Source of the DNA: Stentor coeruleus
Lineage: Eukaryota > Ciliophora > Heterotrichea > Heterotrichida > Stentoridae
Assembly: GCA_001970955.1 (NCBI GenBank)
Contig: MPUH01000093.1
Location: 1-64,000 of the forward strand
Direction: 5' to 3'
DNA length: 64,000 nucleotides
The notes below the pieces were generated by a model. It ran no database searches. It had not been told where the DNA came from and worked only from the letters and a program-made list of their open reading frames with translations. The position numbers were made by a program, and so were the translations under genes. Of this stretch, positions 20,670 through 30,613 are shown in pieces. How positions within the stretch are numbered: the first letter of the stretch is position 1; each line of letters starts with the position of its first letter.

Positions 20670-21344
20670 ATGTTTGAAAACTTTTTTGATTTGGCTTTTC
20701 TTCTTGGATTTGATTATATGTGTAATGAGTTCACAGTACAAGATGGAAAAACTTTTGAAGATATATTTATAAAGCCTACAAACTTTTTAAACAGCCTACC
20801 CAATGTGATTTCTTATTTGTTTATTTCTGATAAAGAAAGTGCTAGCAAAATTTTACACCCTTCATATTACTTAATGGATTTAATTAAAAAAAAGTATAAA
20901 AAAGGTGGGACTTGTTTAATATGTAACAAATATATTTCAAGGATTTCTAAACATTTAAAAGAAATGCATAATATAGTTTATGAAGATTTTAGAAAAATTT
21001 ATGCGATAGTTAAAAATGATTTGAGTTTTTATATGCCGAAAGAGTTTAAAAGTATTGAAAATCCTGAAGAAGATGTTGATAGGTTGAAGAAAAATGATAT
21101 GATTTGTTATGGAGAAAAATTGAAAGGGTTTTATTATATTGAAGATAATGAAATTACTAATTGTCCGATACTTATATGTGCGGAATGTGGACAGTTTGTT
21201 TGTATTCAGAAAGCTGGATTGCATAAAAAGAAACATAAGAATTCTAAAACAGAAATATGTGAACAATGCAAAAATAGAGTGGCGAAAAAAGGAATGAAGA
21301 AACATTTGAGTGTTTGCAAGATAGTAGTAGATAATGATGATTAG
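20670..21344 (+). CDS. tandem zinc-finger paralogue 2, function unknown
   Basis: A 224-aa paralogue of the preceding gene with the same layout: N-terminal module MFENFFDLAFLLGFDYMCNEF, first finger CLICNKYISRISKHLKEMH, the conserved SFYMPKEFK segment, second finger CAECGQFVCIQKAGLHKKKH and a third C2HC knuckle CEQCKNRVAKKGMKKHLSVC. Fingers are better preserved than overall sequence, suggesting selection on metal binding. The gap to the upstream gene is only 27 bases, so the two could share a transcript; however, each has its own G-run element. The start is the first in-frame ATG. Confidence 0.75.
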   Translation: MFENFFDLAFLLGFDYMCNEFTVQDGKTFEDIFIKPTNFLNSLPNVISYLFISDKESASKILHPSYYLMDLIKKKYKKGGTCLICNKYISRISKHLKEMHNIVYEDFRKIYAIVKNDLSFYMPKEFKSIENPEEDVDRLKKNDMICYGEKLKGFYYIEDNEITNCPILICAECGQFVCIQKAGLHKKKHKNSKTEICEQCKNRVAKKGMKKHLSVCKIVVDNDD

Positions 21345-21618
21345 AAAAAGTTTTTTAGTTTATTTAATAAGTTTAGAAAATTTTATAAGAGATTTAACTT
21401 TAAAATAAGGTTTATTTTTATATTTGTGATTTTGATGCTAAATTATAGATGATCATTTTAAGATTTATGGTTTGATCATTAAGGTAATTTTGTATAATAT
21501 TATTTATTACTGGATTTATAGAGAAAATATATCATTATAATAAAATCTATACTAAAAAATCTCAAATCATTTTGCATATTATATCTAAATAACTTAAATT
21601 AAGGGGGCTATAAAGCAC
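21345..21618. other. gap between zinc-finger genes 2 and 3
   Basis: An AT-rich 270-base spacer. The last 20 bases hold the AAGGGGGCTATAAAGC element; nothing else is seen. Confidence 0.5.
21599..21616 (+). promoter_or_regulatory. GGGGGCTATAAAG element, zinc-finger gene 3
   Basis: TTAAGGGGGCTATAAAGC lies just upstream of the ATG at 21619, in the same relation as the elements of genes 1 and 2. Confidence 0.5.
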
Positions 21619-22418
21619 ATGTATGCAAATTTTTACGATCTATCAATTCTCTTAGGTTACTCATATATGACAAATCGGATAAAATCAAATGAAACAATTG
21701 AAATTGATATATTTCTAATGAGCACAACACCATTTACAAAAAGATTACCAAAAATTCTAAATGATCTTATAAAAGCCGATGAAAAAAACCATTCAAACTT
21801 TTTATATTCATATATTTACTTAATCGAATTAATGCAAAGTGATTCTAATGAAAATGGTCAGTGTCTTATATGTGATAAGCAGCTTACTTGTATTAAAAAA
21901 CATTACAAATATCTTCATGGCCTCACATTTTTTGAATTAGAAGCAATTTTTTCATTAGTTGGAGATGAGTCGATATTTTATATGCCTATTAAATGTAAAA
22001 AATCAAAGTGTATTGAAAATGAATACAAAAAAATGAAGGAAAATAATAAAAGTATACCTGAAGTTAAAGATAAAGTTGCNATTAAAGATAAAGTTGTTAA
22101 AAAAAGGCATGTTGAAGGGTTTTTTATAGTTAAAATCTTGAAATCACAAGATGATATATATGTTTGTGTATTATGCTATCATATAATGGCGANGTTAAAG
22201 ATAAAGTTGCTAAAAAAAGGCATGTTGAAGGGTTTTTTATGGTTAAAATCTTGAAATCACAAGATGATATATATGTTTGTGTATTATGCTATCATATAAT
22301 GGCGAGAAAGCATACAGCAAAGCATTGGAGAGAGCATATGAGACGTAATAAAAATCAAAAGCAAGTCGATGTTAAAAGCGAAAATGAAAATGAAAAGAAG
22401 AAAATTATTATATACTAG
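21619..22418 (+). CDS. tandem zinc-finger paralogue 3, function unknown
   Basis: The third paralogue, opening MYANFYDLSILLGYSYMTNRI, with first finger CLICDKQLTCIKKHYKYLH, the SIFYMPIKCK segment and a final finger CVLCYHIMARKHTAKHWREH. The third C2HC knuckle of the other two is missing; the tail is Lys/Glu-rich. Two N bases (22080, 22193) sit between direct copies of 18 and 113 bases offset and disturb the frame. Removing one 18-base and one 113-base repeat unit leaves 223 codons in one open frame, so the gene is probably intact at 222 aa, close to its neighbours' lengths. Confidence 0.7.
22064..22308. repeat. direct copies around N at 22080 and 22193
   Basis: The unit beginning TTAAAGATAAAGTTG occurs three times (22064, 22082, 22195). 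The second and third copies extend over about 112 bases with two mismatches. The pattern suggests two unmerged contig joins in a row. Confidence 0.85.
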
Positions 22419-23345
22419 AACTTTAGCATAGATGAAATTTATTATAAAGAATTAGAGTTTATTAGATAAAAGAAGAAAATATATACAGATATTGTTTTAT
22501 AACACATAGTTATTTTTGAAGGGTTTAATAATAGTTCAGATCCTATAATGCGATAATAGGAATTCTAAATGAATTCTCAAAAGAAAAATTATAATAAAAT
22601 TCATTTAAGCCTAGTTTATTATCAAAACTATTTCGATATTATATCTATGCATGGATCTTTGATTTTTTTCTTGAAAAATTTCTAATGTATCTGGATATTT
22701 GATTCAAGGATAATATTGTCTGCAATAAAGATTGTGAATATGATGATTTAGAAAGGCATATTTTAAGAAGTGAATGAATACTGAAATGATATAATAAACA
22801 TTAGAAATTGGTTTGTAATAACTTAAAGGACTAGATAATAAGATTTACTTTATGTGTTTTACAAGAGAGATCAATGCTATTAAGAATGCTGTAAATATTA
22901 AAGTTATCTTATCAGCAGTAATTACAGTTTAATTAAATAGATAATCCTAATATTAACATTTTATATCACAAATAGTATACCAAATATGTCTTTACAATAA
23001 GCATACATTTCTCTTATCACTCCAACAAAAAAACCTTATCTTATAACAATCTTCAAGCTTTTTCCTCAATAAAAATCCGTATTTCTCTTAACTTTAATAT
23101 GTTATTTTATTATAACAATAAACAAAAAAATTTCTCTTCTCCTGAGAAAAACCTTATACTCTTCATCTTTTACAACATTTCAAACTCATTTTTCTCGATT
23201 CTGATCCTTAGAAAATAATTTCTGTTCTTAAAAAACCTTATTCGTATATATATACATATTAATTATAAATTAATAATTTTATACCTAACCTAATTTTAAT
23301 TTTCTCATCTCTACTTATAGCCCATACAACCTAAAATTTATATAA
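22419..23345. other. intergenic before the TmcB-like cluster
   Basis: AT-rich with no supported frame. The last 350 bases are G-poor and C-rich, the 5' flank signature of the gene starting at 23346. Confidence 0.5.
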
Positions 23346-26300
23346 ATGGAAAGCGTATATCAGCTGTGCTTTTATATATTTTCTAACAATCAAAGGCAAT
23401 TTCATCATAACTTCACTCAGCTTTCAATGCTAATGATAAAAAGTCTCTCGATTCTATCTCTTAACATCCATTTCCTTATTGGATCCGGATTGAATATATC
23501 ATATTGGCATAGTTACTCAAACTTTTGGAATGCAATGTCTATGCTTTCCCTAGACTTTTTAGCCATAAGATTCAAATTTGAGCATGAGTTGCTTATTTCA
23601 ATCATCGTCCTTATATCAAGTATTTTTATCATTGCTATAATTGCTTTATCTTTAGCCAAGACTTCAACTGAAATTCCAAGTTTATTAATACTTTTTTTCA
23701 GATTAATAATCGAAGTTACTTGTGAATACCTTTTCATTCCAATTTGTGTAATTTTTCTACTTGTGTTTAAATATAGTGAAAAATCAAGAGAATTTGAAGA
23801 TTATCCTGACTTACAAATCGGATATTTTTGGGAGTTTGGAAATAGTAGCAAAGTTGTAAGTGTTTTATTTTTGAACTTTTTAATTATTTTCACTCTTTGC
23901 TATGAAACTTGCAATTACAATATTCGATTTGAAAATGTGGATAAGTTTAGTAAGGCAAGGGTGGATTGTAAAGTAAATATTATTATGAAGCTAATTTATT
24001 TTATACAAGCTGTGTTATATGTTACTATTGGGAATATGTATAAAAAATTATATTCAATTGTTGTAACAATATTATATATTATAGTTTTTGGAATGTATTT
24101 ACATAATTTACCTTATTATGCGTTTTTAATGAATTTGTTGCAGATTTTTATTCACTTATACTGTGCCTGTCTTGGTGGGTTTTTGCTAATAAGTTTGTTG
24201 CTTGATAGTGCTACAGTTTTATTTACACTAGCGATATTTATGATGCCAATTATTGCGTATATTAGCTATGAGCTACTTAAATATCGAATCTCTTTAATAA
24301 AACCTCTATCCCAAATGATTGAATATACTTTCAAAAATTTCGAGATATCAATTCGTAATCACCTTCAAAAAGGTGACCTCAAAGAAAAACTCCTCACAAA
24401 ACTTAACAAAAATTACTCTTTTAATAAAAACAAACTCAATATTATAATTCAAGCATATTATGCAAATGATATACTAAAAAATCCAACTTTAGCCCTTAAT
24501 AAAATATTTTATATAACAAATACTGGGTATAATTTTTTTGATAATTTTCAAGTATACAAATGCAGAAGAATCCTTGAAAAAATATGCGAGGAATCTTCAG
24601 AAACTTTTAGATTTTTTCAATATTTCTTAAATTTCACTTCAGCTAAAGTTGCAGACAAGAAATTTTGCATAACTTATAGTAATTTATTAAATTACGTTTG
24701 TTATGAAGATATTAGAATGGGTAAAGCAAAACAAGAGATTAGTAATTTGGTGAAAACAATGAAATCTTTGATAAAAATATATTCATCGTTAATAGTTAGA
24801 TACCCTGACTCAGAAGAACTTAAGGATATGTATGGGTTATTATTACTAAAAATTCTAAGCGATAGAAATCAAGGTAGAAGAGTACTTGGAAAACTCTCAA
24901 AAATTTATAGAAACTTCTCGATGAAAATAATGAAGACCAATTACAGCTTTGAAAACACAAGGTGCTTTTTGATTGTATCAGGAAACCAACAAACTTTAGG
25001 GAAAGTCCTTTACTTTGATAAAAACTTCCTAAGCTTTTTTAGTTATCCTGAAGAAATAGCTCTCACACTAAACTTGAATTCATTAATTCCATATATCTTC
25101 ACAAAATTTCATGATTCTCTTCTACTTAATTTTTTAAGCAAATGCACAAGTCATATTATTTTCCAAAAGTCTCTTCTTTATATGTTAGATTCACAAGGAT
25201 TTTTATTTGAGTGTATAGTAAGTGTAGAGTGTTTAGGTTTTAATGATTCAGTAAACTTTGTTTGCGCAATAGATGTTTTAGGACCTAGAAAAAGAGAATT
25301 TGCTTTGTTATCTTTAGAAGGATTTATATATGGACATAGTCAGTGTTTTTGTCAAACACTTGAAATTCCAAATAAAAACATTTCAGAAAAATATCTTCAA
25401 GAATTCACAACTTTAATTCCTATTCAACAAATGATTCCTAATAACATCATAAAAATCAACTCGAAATCAGGGATTATAGGAAGTATATTAAAAGAACGAA
25501 AATTAGGTAGTACAACTATGATAATCCTTTATATCTCTACATGTCCTAAAGAAATTGAATCTTGGGCTGATACTAGTTCTTTTTATATGAAAATTGAAAA
25601 AACATCAAACAACGAACAAGAAATTTCCCCAGTAAAAGAGACAGTTTTTATAAAAGACCTTCCTCAAAATACTAATTCATCTAATGGAAAAACAGAAGAT
25701 ATTTTTGTAACAAAAAAACAAAATAATCCATCATATATACAATCTTTATTACTTAAAAGTGAACTTAATGCATCTCAGAAAACCATAAAATCTTTAAAAA
25801 TAACAAGAATTTTATTGTTATTATCTGTAAGGGATATTTAGATATTAAGTATAATAGTATGTAATATTGCTATTATATCATATATAGGTAAGGAAGTAGA
25901 ACATTCGAATTCTTTAACGGCATTAAACAATTTAAACCACCTTTCTTTTTTATTATCTCAATGTGCAATAATTATGAGAAATTTCGACCTAAGTTTTAAA
26001 ACTCAAAGAAATGCTTTATATACAGAAGAAGAATTTTATAATATAATTGATGAATTGAAGAAAATACAAAAACATGTTTTAGATGATTATAATACTTGGG
26101 CTTATTGTGAATGTTCTGAGGTTATAAAAAAAGATGTGGTGATCTATTGGAAAATAGAAAAAGGATTTAGTGTGAAATATGCTAATCTTTATAAAGTTGT
26201 GGAATATATTATTGAAAATGTGATAATTATGTAGGCTAAAATAGCATATAACAATATGTTAAGTGGTTCTGGTTATAATAAAACACTTATTAATGTTATT

Positions 26301-27362
26301 GATAATGCCTATGGCCCAGCGTTTACGAAAATTAAAAAAACTACACATGAGCTTATCTCTTGTGAAAATTCTAGGGTTAAAGCTTTATTTTCAAAAAACA
26401 TATATTTTATTATTGCAGGATTAGGGATTCTTTGCTTCTCTACAATTTTTATAACAGTTTTATTATTTAAAATCGACAAATATTTAAATACAATTTGGGA
26501 TATTTTGATAGAAAAACTCCGAAAAAACTATCCACAATTAAAATCAAATCTTAATGATAGGTTAACAAACTTTCATAACCTAAATGCTAATACAGAAAGC
26601 AACGAACACTTACACAAGAAAAATTTCACAGGTATAAAATACAAGCATTCATTAAGATATTTCATAAGACTATCAATTTTATTTATAATAGTTGGAATAT
26701 TTTATTTAGTAAACAGTTTCTATTTTTATACAAAAATCGAAAAAGGTTTGATATTTCGACCAACATTTACTATATCAATATCAAATAGAAGATTATATTT
26801 ATCAGAAATTCAATACTGGACAACAGAATTATATTATTTTTCATCTAATTACTCATTACAATCAGAATTTCCAATATTTTATCCTTACCCATATCCTGAA
26901 AAATCACTTTTAGACGTTTTTTCTCAATTGACTGAAAGTAAAAAGATTTTTTATAATCCACTTATAAAAAGTATTTTATCAAATGAACTTTATGATTATA
27001 TTTATGTTAATATTCCTTCATCATCTACATTTTTTTCTACTGGGACTTCAAATGCTATTCGTTATATAATTCAAGAGTCTTTGAATATTGTGTATAGCGG
27101 AGAGTCTAAATATGAGGATTTAGAAAAACTTATAAATAATGTTAAAGAATATTGTAATTTCACGTTAAGATTTAGATATCTTCCTGATGATGATTCAAAG
27201 AAATATATTGATAATATTGTCATGGAAATGATATATTTTACTACAGGGTTTTGTCTTAGTTTATTGGTACTTTATTGGGGATTTTATTGGCCTTATTTTA
27301 CAAGGGAGATTAATGTTATGAAGAATACTATTAGAATTTTATTAAAGTTACCTAAAAATTAG
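23346..27362 (+). CDS. TmcB-like PAS multi-TM protein, cluster copy 1
   Basis: Three exons (2481, 378 and 1128 bases) give 1328 aa. Residues ~25-330 hold about eight hydrophobic segments. A middle soluble part has IIQAYYANDILKNPTLALNKI and NFQVYKC, shared by all five copies. A PAS-like domain starts near residue 538 (CFLIVSGNQQTLGKVLYFD...SFFSYPEE). TM segments follow at the exon 1/2 junction, then EVEHSNSLTALNN, then exon 3 with three more TM segments around a loop carrying STFFSTGTSN. The plan matches the TmcB (tiny macrocysts B) related proteins abundant in ciliates. A membrane sensory role is inferred. It is the only copy on the plus strand. Confidence 0.8.
25827..25841 (+). other. 15-nt intron 1, TmcB-like copy 1
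   Basis: GTAAGGGATATTTAG, phase 0, inside a TM segment; the same position is used in copies 2, 3 and 4. Confidence 0.9.
26220..26234 (+). other. 15-nt intron 2, TmcB-like copy 1, GTG start
   Basis: GTGATAATTATGTAG, phase 0. Its position is fixed by the paralogues (IEN before, AKIA after). It begins GTG rather than GTA. Confidence 0.8.
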
Positions 27363-28353
27363 TAATAATTTGTTTTTAAAATATAGTGACTTGGGTATTT
27401 CTAATGATGTGCTTTGTATAGTATTTTATAATAAGTTTTAGGATTATGCAATAATTATATTTTAATCTAACCTAGATTAAATATACAAAAATGGAATATA
27501 AGACAAGTGTAATATTTAGTAAAGTGTATAATTCTAAATGCTTCTTAATGTATTAGAATCCATATTAAAATTGTTTCTTTGTAAAAATATAAAGCTAGGG
27601 AAATACATAAGAAACATAAAAGTTCAAGATAACTTAAACTATTAATTTAAACACTTGAGTACTAAAAAAATTAATTCTTTTCTATAATATCATATTAAAT
27701 TTTATAAAGTGAGAGCATAATTTCCACAAATATAATCCTTACTTTATTATTTATTTTTATAACTAAAAAAAAGTTTCTTGTTTTAACAATTCAAATATAA
27801 TCTAACAGTCTAATCTATATAAAAATCATTTCATTTTTTAATTCTTTTAAACTGCCTATGTTATTTGATATAATACAAAATGGAATACTGACTATTCTCC
27901 AATATTTTCTTTTTATTCAATATCAATTCCAACTCAAGTATCTAAAATTTTATTCTATTAATAAAAAGCCCACTTTTATTCTTATTAAGCATATATTTCC
28001 TTTTCAGTCTGGCTTGATATAAATTTCAACCTAGACTTATAAATATTTAATGATAATAATTTTTTTTAACAAAATTTCTTATATAAAATAATCGCTGATT
28101 TCTTTAGTAATCAACTATAAAAAGCATGATTTTTATATGAATACTTCATCATATCCAATGTAAATTATAATTTAATAATCTAGAAGTACTGCAATGAAAA
28201 ATCAACTAGATATCTTAAGAGGTCTTTATTATAGTATGGTTTTAATAGTTCACTGCTGCGATAAATGTTTATTTAGAATTAGTTATATATATAATAATGT
28301 AGGCTATTAAAAAGTATAAAAGGGCCTTTTAAAATGCTTAAGCTAATATGTAA
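27363..28353. other. intergenic before the histidine kinase
   Basis: About 1 kb of AT-rich sequence. A 38-codon ATG frame at 28194-28310 cannot be spliced to the kinase by a 15- or 16-nt intron without meeting a stop. A TATA-like TATAAAAGG lies at 28315-28323. Confidence 0.5.
28315..28330 (+). promoter_or_regulatory. TATA-like box with AAAAGG/CCTTTT palindrome
   Basis: TATAAAAGG overlaps AAAAGGGCCTTTT (28318-28330), 24 bases before the kinase ATG. It resembles the TATA plus G-run before the zinc-finger genes. Confidence 0.4.
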
Positions 28354-30435
28354 ATGAAAGCATTATGGTGGGGGAAAAACTTTGATGATACATATAGCAG
28401 GTTTTGCCTTATTTTTAAGTGCGTTGTTATGTTATCCTCTGTACTAAGAATCATAACCTTAATCATGTATTCTGTTGAGGCTGCATTTGGATCGCCACAC
28501 GGAGAGTATTTTATTCTAATGGTAACTATTACGCTTTTCCTTGAAAAATTAAAATCAGCGAGCCCATTACTACAAAAAATCGTAATGTATCTACTCATAG
28601 AAACCTTGAACATTTCATTAAAAATTTCTTCAATATATCATATCAAAAGTGAAGCGATCCTATTTTGTATTGAATCGACTTTAATAACAATTTTATTCCA
28701 GACAAATATATTTGCCAATCTTTACATTAGCTTTTTCATAGCACTTAAGCATTTAGTAATTTGGTACATTATCGATGCAGAAGGTATAATAGAATCAAAA
28801 AATGTTACGGCAATAGGAGTTAATTTTGTTATACTTTCAGCTTGGACGATTTTTGAAAAAAACAAAAGAGACTCTTTAATGACAATGTATATGGCAATTG
28901 AATCTAGTCGAAAAGCTCATAATCAAGTATCAGAGCTCTTAAGATTATTTCCTGATGGTTTAGTGATAATTACCAAGGAATTCGAAATTAAATACATAAA
29001 TGAATCAATACTTAAAATCCTAAAGTGTGATTCAGAAAACTTAACTAAGGTTCTATCAGAAACCCATTTCAAAGGGAAATCTCAAACTTTCAAGAAAATT
29101 CTTCTAGAAGACAGTACAAATAAATTCATCGACGGGTTTTCTTTAGGGATAAACGACTTAGGTTCCGCACAATACGAATGGACTGTTAAAACTATCCTTT
29201 GGGATCAAGAAGAAGGCTACATGGTTACAGTAAAAGATGTTAGTAAACTTTTATCATTTGAAAGAATAGCAGGGGAAAACAATGCAAAAAGTTCTCTAAT
29301 TCGGTCAATATCCCACGAATTACGTACCCCAGTAAATGGTATATCTCTTATATTAGAAGACTTACAAGACGAAATCCCAAAAAAATTCAAAAACAAACTC
29401 CAACACATCAGTTTATGCACAAAACTTTTAAACTTTCAAATAAATGACATCCTTGACTACTCCGAGATGTTTTCTAAAAATTTCTCTTTAAACAATGCAT
29501 TTTGTAACCTAAAATCCGATCTAAATAAATGTGCAAATCTAATAAAAGTTAGAACAGACTACAAAGGTCTTATTGTCTCTACTCAAATTGATGAAAAAAT
29601 CCCAGATACTTACTTTACCGATTCTTTCCGTGTACAAAAAATAATCATGAATCTATTAAACAATGCAGTAAAATTCACAAATAAAGGGACTATTGAATTA
29701 AAAGCTTTATTAATATCTCAAGGTGTTGAAATTCAAGTCAAAGATACAGGAATCGGTATACCAAAAGAACGTCTTGGGCAGATATTCGAAATGTTTATAA
29801 ATGATTGCCCAAGTGGATTAAGTGGATTAGGTTTACATATATCAGCAAGAATCCTTAAACTTTTAGGAAGCAATTTTATTGTAGAATCAGAACTAGGCCT
29901 GGGAGCATCTTTTAAATTTGTTTTACCTTTAAATATAGAAAACTCATATACTTTAGGAGCTATTGTTGATAATGATATACCTTGTGAGGAAATTAGTAGT
30001 TTATCTTTGAAAATGCATTTTTATAATATAAAAAGCTATGAATCTGCTAAGATTATGATTGTGGATGATAATGATTTGACTAGGAAGTTTTTTGTTAGGA
30101 TTTTGAAGAATTTAAGGATAAATTGTGTTGAAGCTGTTAATGGACTTGAGGCTGTTGAGATTGTTGTTAGGTGTGATAAGATGAAAAATCCTATGAAATG
30201 TGTTATTATGGATTGTGAAATGCCGGTGATGGATGGATGGGAAGCGAGTAGGATTATTAGGAATAAACATTCACAAGGGATTATAAGAGAGTTTCCGGCG
30301 ATTATTGCGTATACGGCGTATTCGTCTAAGGAAGATATTGCCAGGTGTTTTGATTGTGGAATGGTCTCGTATTTGATTAAACCAACACCGAAAGAACAGA
30401 TACTCAATATAATTAGTAAATATATGAAAATCTGA
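28354..30435 (+). CDS. membrane hybrid histidine kinase
   Basis: A 693-aa two-component hybrid kinase. Residues ~20-180 hold about five hydrophobic segments. A PAS-like region follows (LLRLFPDGLVIITKEFEIKYINES, ~203-300). HisKA has phosphoacceptor His321 in SISHELRTPVNG. The ATPase domain has the N box (MNLLNNAVKFTN), G1 (DTGIGIP) and G2 (GLSGLGL). A receiver domain near 565-693 has the acidic pair Asp571-Asp572, phosphoacceptor Asp620 (MDCEMPVMDGW) and Lys676 (LIKP). All catalytic residues are present. A histidine-phosphotransfer protein would be needed downstream and is not in the window. It sits between TmcB-like copies 1 and 2. It ends TGA, followed two codons later by TAG. Confidence 0.93.
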   Translation: MKALWWGKNFDDTYSRFCLIFKCVVMLSSVLRIITLIMYSVEAAFGSPHGEYFILMVTITLFLEKLKSASPLLQKIVMYLLIETLNISLKISSIYHIKSEAILFCIESTLITILFQTNIFANLYISFFIALKHLVIWYIIDAEGIIESKNVTAIGVNFVILSAWTIFEKNKRDSLMTMYMAIESSRKAHNQVSELLRLFPDGLVIITKEFEIKYINESILKILKCDSENLTKVLSETHFKGKSQTFKKILLEDSTNKFIDGFSLGINDLGSAQYEWTVKTILWDQEEGYMVTVKDVSKLLSFERIAGENNAKSSLIRSISHELRTPVNGISLILEDLQDEIPKKFKNKLQHISLCTKLLNFQINDILDYSEMFSKNFSLNNAFCNLKSDLNKCANLIKVRTDYKGLIVSTQIDEKIPDTYFTDSFRVQKIIMNLLNNAVKFTNKGTIELKALLISQGVEIQVKDTGIGIPKERLGQIFEMFINDCPSGLSGLGLHISARILKLLGSNFIVESELGLGASFKFVLPLNIENSYTLGAIVDNDIPCEEISSLSLKMHFYNIKSYESAKIMIVDDNDLTRKFFVRILKNLRINCVEAVNGLEAVEIVVRCDKMKNPMKCVIMDCEMPVMDGWEASRIIRNKHSQGIIREFPAIIAYTAYSSKEDIARCFDCGMVSYLIKPTPKEQILNIISKYMKI

Positions 30436-30613
30436 GATTAGGATAAAGGTTGCAGGTAGGGTTTATTTGATTTAAGTTTAGAATGGATTTTTTTATGAGA
30501 TTTGTTGTTATTTTTAAAGATAGTTTAAATTTTTTAGTTTTTGAAGTATATAATTATTATTTTTATCATTAAAAAGTGTGATGAATTAATTATAACTAAG
30601 TGAATTATTCTTA

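Noticed and set aside
28194-28310. Possible upstream exon of the histidine kinase (ATG, 38 codons)
   Set aside because: A 16-nt GT...AG segment exists after it, but the following frame stops within five codons, and a TATA-like box lies between it and the kinase ATG.
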